Made by a program: the position numbers and the translations under genes
Assembly: GCA_003339415.1 (NCBI GenBank)
Contig: PDHQ01000731.1
Coordinates: 1-10,238, forward strand
Length of the DNA: 10,238 bases
Direction: 5' to 3'
Source of the DNA: Ophiocordyceps camponoti-saundersi (nom. inval.)
Taxonomy: Eukaryota; Ascomycota; Sordariomycetes; Hypocreales; Ophiocordycipitaceae
Shown: piece after piece, positions 7,506-10,238 of the stretch
Position numbering within the stretch: the stretch's first letter is position 1
Layout of the letters: each line of letters opens with the position of its first letter
Notes under the pieces: model-generated
The model's input: only the letters and a program-made list of their open reading frames with translations
The model's database searches: none
What the model was told of the DNA's origin: nothing

Positions 7506-8279
7506 TTATTTTCGTCCTCTTAGATACGGGGGCACGTATCCGGGAGCTAAATAAGCCGGAATCTTAGTCTTTATAGATTTAGCAGGTATCGTTTTTAAGA
7601 CCCCTAGAGTCTAAGCCTTAGGCCTTTCTAGTTTATATTTCTCCTTTAGGACCGCGGCTTTATTCCTTATAACTATCGACCTCCTACCTAGTTTAGAAGG
7701 TCTTATTATTATAACTCCGGGGGTCTTCGCCTTAAACCTACCGACTAGGTTCTTCCTTATTATAATAGCGGTTTTTTCCTTTACGACTGCCGACTTACCG
7801 TCTAGTTCGGAAGATTTCCTTTCTTTAATTACTAGAGTCTTAGCCTTACGAGTATCGACTAAGATCTTCGTAGTTTATATCGCGGGTTCGTCCTTTGCGA
7901 CTCCGGACTCTTCCTCTATATTAGAATATATAGTATTTATAGCCGCTATAGTCTCCGGCTTAGGCGTGCTAACCTCGTTCTTCGTAATTATAGTCCCGCC
8001 TTCGTTCTTCTTAACTGCGGACTTATCCTCTAGTTTAAAACGTATAGTTTTTATAACCGCCGTCGTCTCTAGCTTAGGCGTATCTACCTTATTCTTCGTA
8101 GCTATTATCGCGATTTCGTTCTTTTCGACTCCGGTCTTCTCCTCTATTAGTATCGTCGCCGTATCCTCCCCTCGTAAATCGTCTATAGCTCTATCTTCTA
8201 CCCTACGCTAGTCGGTAAGCATCGTCTCTGCCGTTATTATCTTTAAGGCTCGTAAGCGATAGTCTCGAATTTCTACTAT
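7506..8279 (-). pseudogene. RIP-inactivated gene for a Lys/Glu/Thr-rich 38-residue repeat protein
   Basis: A single minus-strand frame runs 258 codons from an ATA at 8279-8277 (perhaps a mutated ATG; an ATG also lies at 8222-8220) to TAA at 7508-7506. It has only three internal stops: TAG at 8210-8208, TAA at 7877-7875 and TAG at 7613-7611. After a charged N-terminal part of about 49 residues come four 38-residue repeats and one of 34, then a Pro/Tyr-rich end (IPAYLAPGYVPPYLRGRK). Repeats share a pattern such as KNE, TKN, TPK-ET and a closing S. Codons of this frame mostly start with a purine and favour aag, gag, aac and acc, as fungal genes do. Many ATA codons may once have been ACA (Thr), so the original may have been still richer in threonine. 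No signal peptide or membrane segment is visible. The protein was probably extended or disordered; its role is unknown. Confidence 0.65.
7575..8132 (-). repeat. Tandem 114-bp coding repeats, 4.9 units
   Basis: On the minus strand, units lie at 8132-8019, 8018-7905, 7904-7791, 7790-7677 and 7676-7575; the last is 102 bases. Each full unit is exactly 114 bases, so the array stays in frame. Adjacent units match best at the gene's 5' end (units 1 and 2 share KNE, TKN, V-TPK-ET) and diverge toward the 3' end, where unit 4 reads RKNLVGRFKAKTPG. The graded similarity suggests growth of the array by unequal crossing-over near one end. Confidence 0.8.
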
Positions 8280-8700
8280 ATAATAATTATTATAAGAGGG
8301 CTTTTATTATAGAAGGCAGTGAATAAGTATAATATAGTTAGTAAGTATAATAATAAAGAATCTAAGCTACGCTATCTAGCTACTTAAGCTGCTAGCTCGG
8401 TTACGTAAGTGCCGAGAACCTAGATATCTAACGTAAGCTATAATTTAAAATCTCGTATATTATTAAGTATAACTATATAACTTATTACTTCTTAGTTTAT
8501 AGTTAAAATTATCCGATACCTCCTAATACTATATATACCTAATTTAATTCCGATCTATAATTTTAGACCTCTTATTTAGACGATTTTAACTCGTTTTCTA
8601 TAAACTCTATTTATAGTCTTTCACCTACTCTTTCTCTAACCCCTATATTCTATACCTTAAAGCTATTAATCTTAAGTTCTAAGATATACTCGGTATCTAA
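8280..8700 (-). pseudogene. Possible 5' exon of the repeat-protein pseudogene
   Basis: On the minus strand from 8700 (tta, high coordinate) to about 8284, the frame one base off from the repeat frame reads as charged protein broken by many TAA/TAG. Examples are LDTEYILELKINSFKV near 8700-8650 and IEFIENELKSSK near 8590. If stops were Gln, the product would be rich in Glu, Lys and Gln and could form a coiled coil. Upstream of 8700 the sequence becomes simple AT, which fits an exon boundary. The shift into the repeat frame near 8280 could be a lost intron or an indel; a ttactaac sequence on the minus strand near 8339-8346 resembles a branch site. Stop density equals that of background, so this is tentative. 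It could be plain spacer. Confidence 0.3.
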
Positions 8701-8847
8701 GTAAATAATTATTATTACTACTTAAAATATTTATTTATTATATAACTATATATTATCTTATATTATATAAAAGAAATACTATATTTATAGCTAAAGATAA
8801 GAGAAATAAGATAATAGAAGATATAAACTGCTATATTAAACTCTTAG
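8701..8847. other. AT-rich spacer before repeat A copy 4
   Basis: This is simple AT-rich DNA with no frame. It ends with a stretch (taaagataagagaaataag, 8792-8810) identical to 4422-4440 in front of copy 2, so copies 2 and 4 share a flank of at least 40 to 50 bases outside the core repeat. Confidence 0.45.
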
Positions 8848-9225
8848 TATTCTAAAATAATTACTTAAATTAGTAGCTTCTAGCGAAAAGGGGTAAGGTT
8901 TAAAACGATATTATAATTCCGTTTAGTAGAGTTTTTGCCCTAAGTCTTCTCTAAGACTTAACTTACGATTTACGACTTTTATAATATCTATAAAGATAAG
9001 GTTAAGGGCTAAATCTTATTTAATTCCTTCCTCTCTTAAGGGAAACTAATATACGCTATATACCTAGGTATAGCCCCTATCCTATCCTAATTACCTTCTA
9101 TTTCCTAATCCCTAGAAGCCCTTAGGGGAAAAAAAAAAAAAGAGTTTAAAGAAGTATTTAATTAAACCCTATATAAACCTCTTATACTTCCCTAGCTAGG
9201 ACTAATACGTTTTTTTATCGTAAAC
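8848..9225 (+). repeat. Repeat A, copy 4
   Basis: A near full-length copy with aattacttaaattagtag at the start, ataattccgtttagtagagt near 8913, a variant of the first dyad (taagtcttctctaagactta) near 8941, ttaagggaaactaa (9036-9049) and the inverted repeat ccctagaagcccttagggg near 9111-9129. The 3' end (tagctaggactaatacgttt) lacks the ccgccgctaaact terminus of copies 1 to 3, so the last 30 or so bases are lost or diverged. Confidence 0.7.
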
Positions 9226-9490
9226 TCGGTAATATTATTATAGTTATTAGGGTTAAACTATATATTATCGTATACTATAACCTTTTATATTAGACTAACT
9301 ATTTTAGTGCGGGAGGTTTATTACCGTAATTTTTAACTAAGTTAAGGCGGAATCTCTAGCTATATCCTTTAGGCGGGTAAGACCGTAAGCTAAATAGTAA
9401 ATTTCTATAAATAAAGTTATTAAAAGTCGAGTTTCTATATAATAATAAGAGAAATTATAGGAATAATATTAGGAATAATTTAATTAAGTT
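9226..9490. other. Spacer between repeat A copies 4 and 5
   Basis: No reading frame is convincing. The part around 9366-9450 (ggcgggtaag, later aataataagagaaat) loosely resembles the flank before copy 2 at 4364-4440, again hinting that the repeat once had a longer 5' portion. Confidence 0.35.
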
Positions 9491-9735
9491 TTTAAAGTCT
9501 TATAGTAAACGTTTAATATAGTAATCTACTATATAAAAGGTAAGGTTTAAGGTAAAGCTATAATTCCGTCTACTAGAGTTTTTGCTATAAGTCTACCTAA
9601 GGCTTAATTTATAATATACGATTTCGATAATATATCTAAAGAAAAGCTCTAGGGCTAATTACTTGCTCGATTTCTTCCTTACTTAAGGGAAACTAAACTA
9701 CTCTATATACTTTAAAAAAACTATTTAATTAAGTG
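9491..9735 (+). repeat. Repeat A, copy 5, internally deleted
   Basis: The 5' half is present: aaaaggtaaggtttaa near 9535, ataattccgtctactagagt near 9561, a degenerate first dyad (taagtctacctaaggctta) and ttaagggaaactaa near 9683. After ctatatac the sequence jumps to a short aaactatttaattaa piece of the 3' half. The block with the second inverted repeat and the ccgccgct end is missing. Copy 6 follows within about 20 bases. Confidence 0.65.
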
Positions 9736-9749
9736 TGAAAAAAAAAACT

Positions 9750-10141
9750 TTAGAATAAGTATTTAAATTAGTAATCTATAATATAAAGGTATAGGATTTA
9801 TAACGAAGTTATAATTCCGTTTTTCTAAAGTCTTTACTATAAGTCCTCTCTAAGACTTAACTTATTATATATTACCTTTAAGATAGCTATAAAGATAAGG
9901 TTAGGGGCTAATTATTCCTTAATTTCTTCCTCTTTTTAAGGGAAACTAATCTATACTATATCTTCCTAATAGCCTCTATCCTATCTTAACCCCTTTTATA
10001 TCCTAGTCCTCGGAGGCTTTTAGGGGGGCGGAGGCGTTAAGATACTATTTAATCTAACCCTATATAAGCTCCTAAGAGCTCCCTAGCTAATATTAACGCG
10101 TATTTTATCTCTTCTATATATCGGCCACCGCCGCAAACTAG
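9750..10141 (+). repeat. Repeat A, copy 6
   Basis: A full-length copy with aagtatttaaattagtaatc at the start, ataattccg near 9810, taagtcctctctaagactta near 9841, ttaagggaaactaa (9936-9949), the GC-rich inverted repeat cctcggaggcttttaggggg near 10008-10027, and the end ccaccgccgcaaactag (about 10125-10141). Its 3' end still has CA twice, so it is among the least mutated termini and best shows that the original end was close to CCACCGCCGCNAACT. Confidence 0.75.
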
Positions 10142-10154
10142 TTTATAATAGTCG

Positions 10155-10206
10155 CCTTCCTATCCTAACCGCTTTTTATATTAATCCCTAGAAGGTCTTA
10201 TAAACG
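10155..10206 (+). repeat. Repeat A, copy 7, fragment
   Basis: A short piece matching the middle of the element, from ccttcctatcctaaccgctt through the first arm of the second inverted repeat (atccctagaaggtctta), begins within 15 bases of the end of copy 6 and stops at the A-run at 10207. Both halves outside this piece are missing from the window. Confidence 0.5.
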
Positions 10207-10238
10207 AAAAAAAAAAAAAATTTTTTATTTTTTTTTTT
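10207..10238. repeat. A-run then T-run at window end
   Basis: Fourteen A are followed by 18 bases that are all T except one A at 10227. The run cuts repeat A copy 7 short. It may be a real low-complexity junction, such as a tail left by an inserted element, or an assembly edge; the window ends here so I cannot tell. Confidence 0.6.

Noticed and set aside
7966..8211. Plus-strand open frame of 81 codons with ATG
   Set aside because: It lies antisense to the in-frame 38-residue repeat array of the minus-strand pseudogene, which explains its length and repeated Ser/Val/Ile-rich look. Codon use favours the minus strand.
3415..10206. Repeat A copies as a CRISPR array or a tandem satellite
   Set aside because: The copies are about 380 bases long, unevenly spaced and separated by gene relics, and the base pattern is fungal.
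1..10238. tRNA or rRNA genes
   Set aside because: I looked for GC-rich cloverleaf arms with a TTCGA-type loop and for conserved rRNA stretches and found none on either strand.

Overview
The window looks like subtelomeric or otherwise heterochromatic DNA from a filamentous ascomycete (Pezizomycotina) that repeat-induced point mutation (RIP) has heavily damaged. CpA and its complement TpG are nearly absent on both strands while CpG survives and TpA is very abundant. Every recognisable reading frame is cut by TAA/TAG at places where a glutamine or tryptophan codon is expected, and start codons tend to read ATA. Interstitial TTAGGG repeats near 3.9 kb fit this group and location. I see no intact gene, tRNA, rRNA or CRISPR array. 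Organism and RIP are inferences from base pattern; no species can be named.

Layout. (1) 64-333: the broken 3' end of a minus-strand gene beside a purine-rich tract. (2) 345-3142: two diverged tandem copies, about 1.45 kb each, of one unit: an upstream region ending in a CT-rich tract, then a plus-strand pseudogene of about 260 codons. The copies share stops at nine homologous codons, and their indels over the central part are multiples of three, so this was a real paralogous gene pair. (3) 3415-3790: first copy of a ~380-bp non-coding repeat, here called A. (4) 3854-3978: a GC-rich island with two copies of a ~57-bp module, each ending in TTAGGG repeats. (5) 4481-4866: repeat A copy 2. (6) 4920-7074: a plus-strand pseudogene in several frame-shifted blocks with hydrophobic C-terminal segments. 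(7) 7128-7295: repeat A copy 3, missing its 5' part. (8) 7506-8279, perhaps reaching 8700: a minus-strand pseudogene for a Lys/Glu/Thr-rich protein built from nearly five 38-residue repeats. (9) 8848-10238: repeat A copies 4 to 7, the last partial, ending in an A-run/T-run at the window edge.

Together this reads as a graveyard of duplicated subtelomeric genes, with repeat A at module boundaries and an internal telomere tract that may mark an old chromosome end or repaired break. Gene functions cannot be assigned; the frames are described by structure only. The most notable items are the 38-residue repeat protein, the paired gene relics, and the telomere-repeat/GC-rich double module that keeps CpA where its surroundings have lost it.
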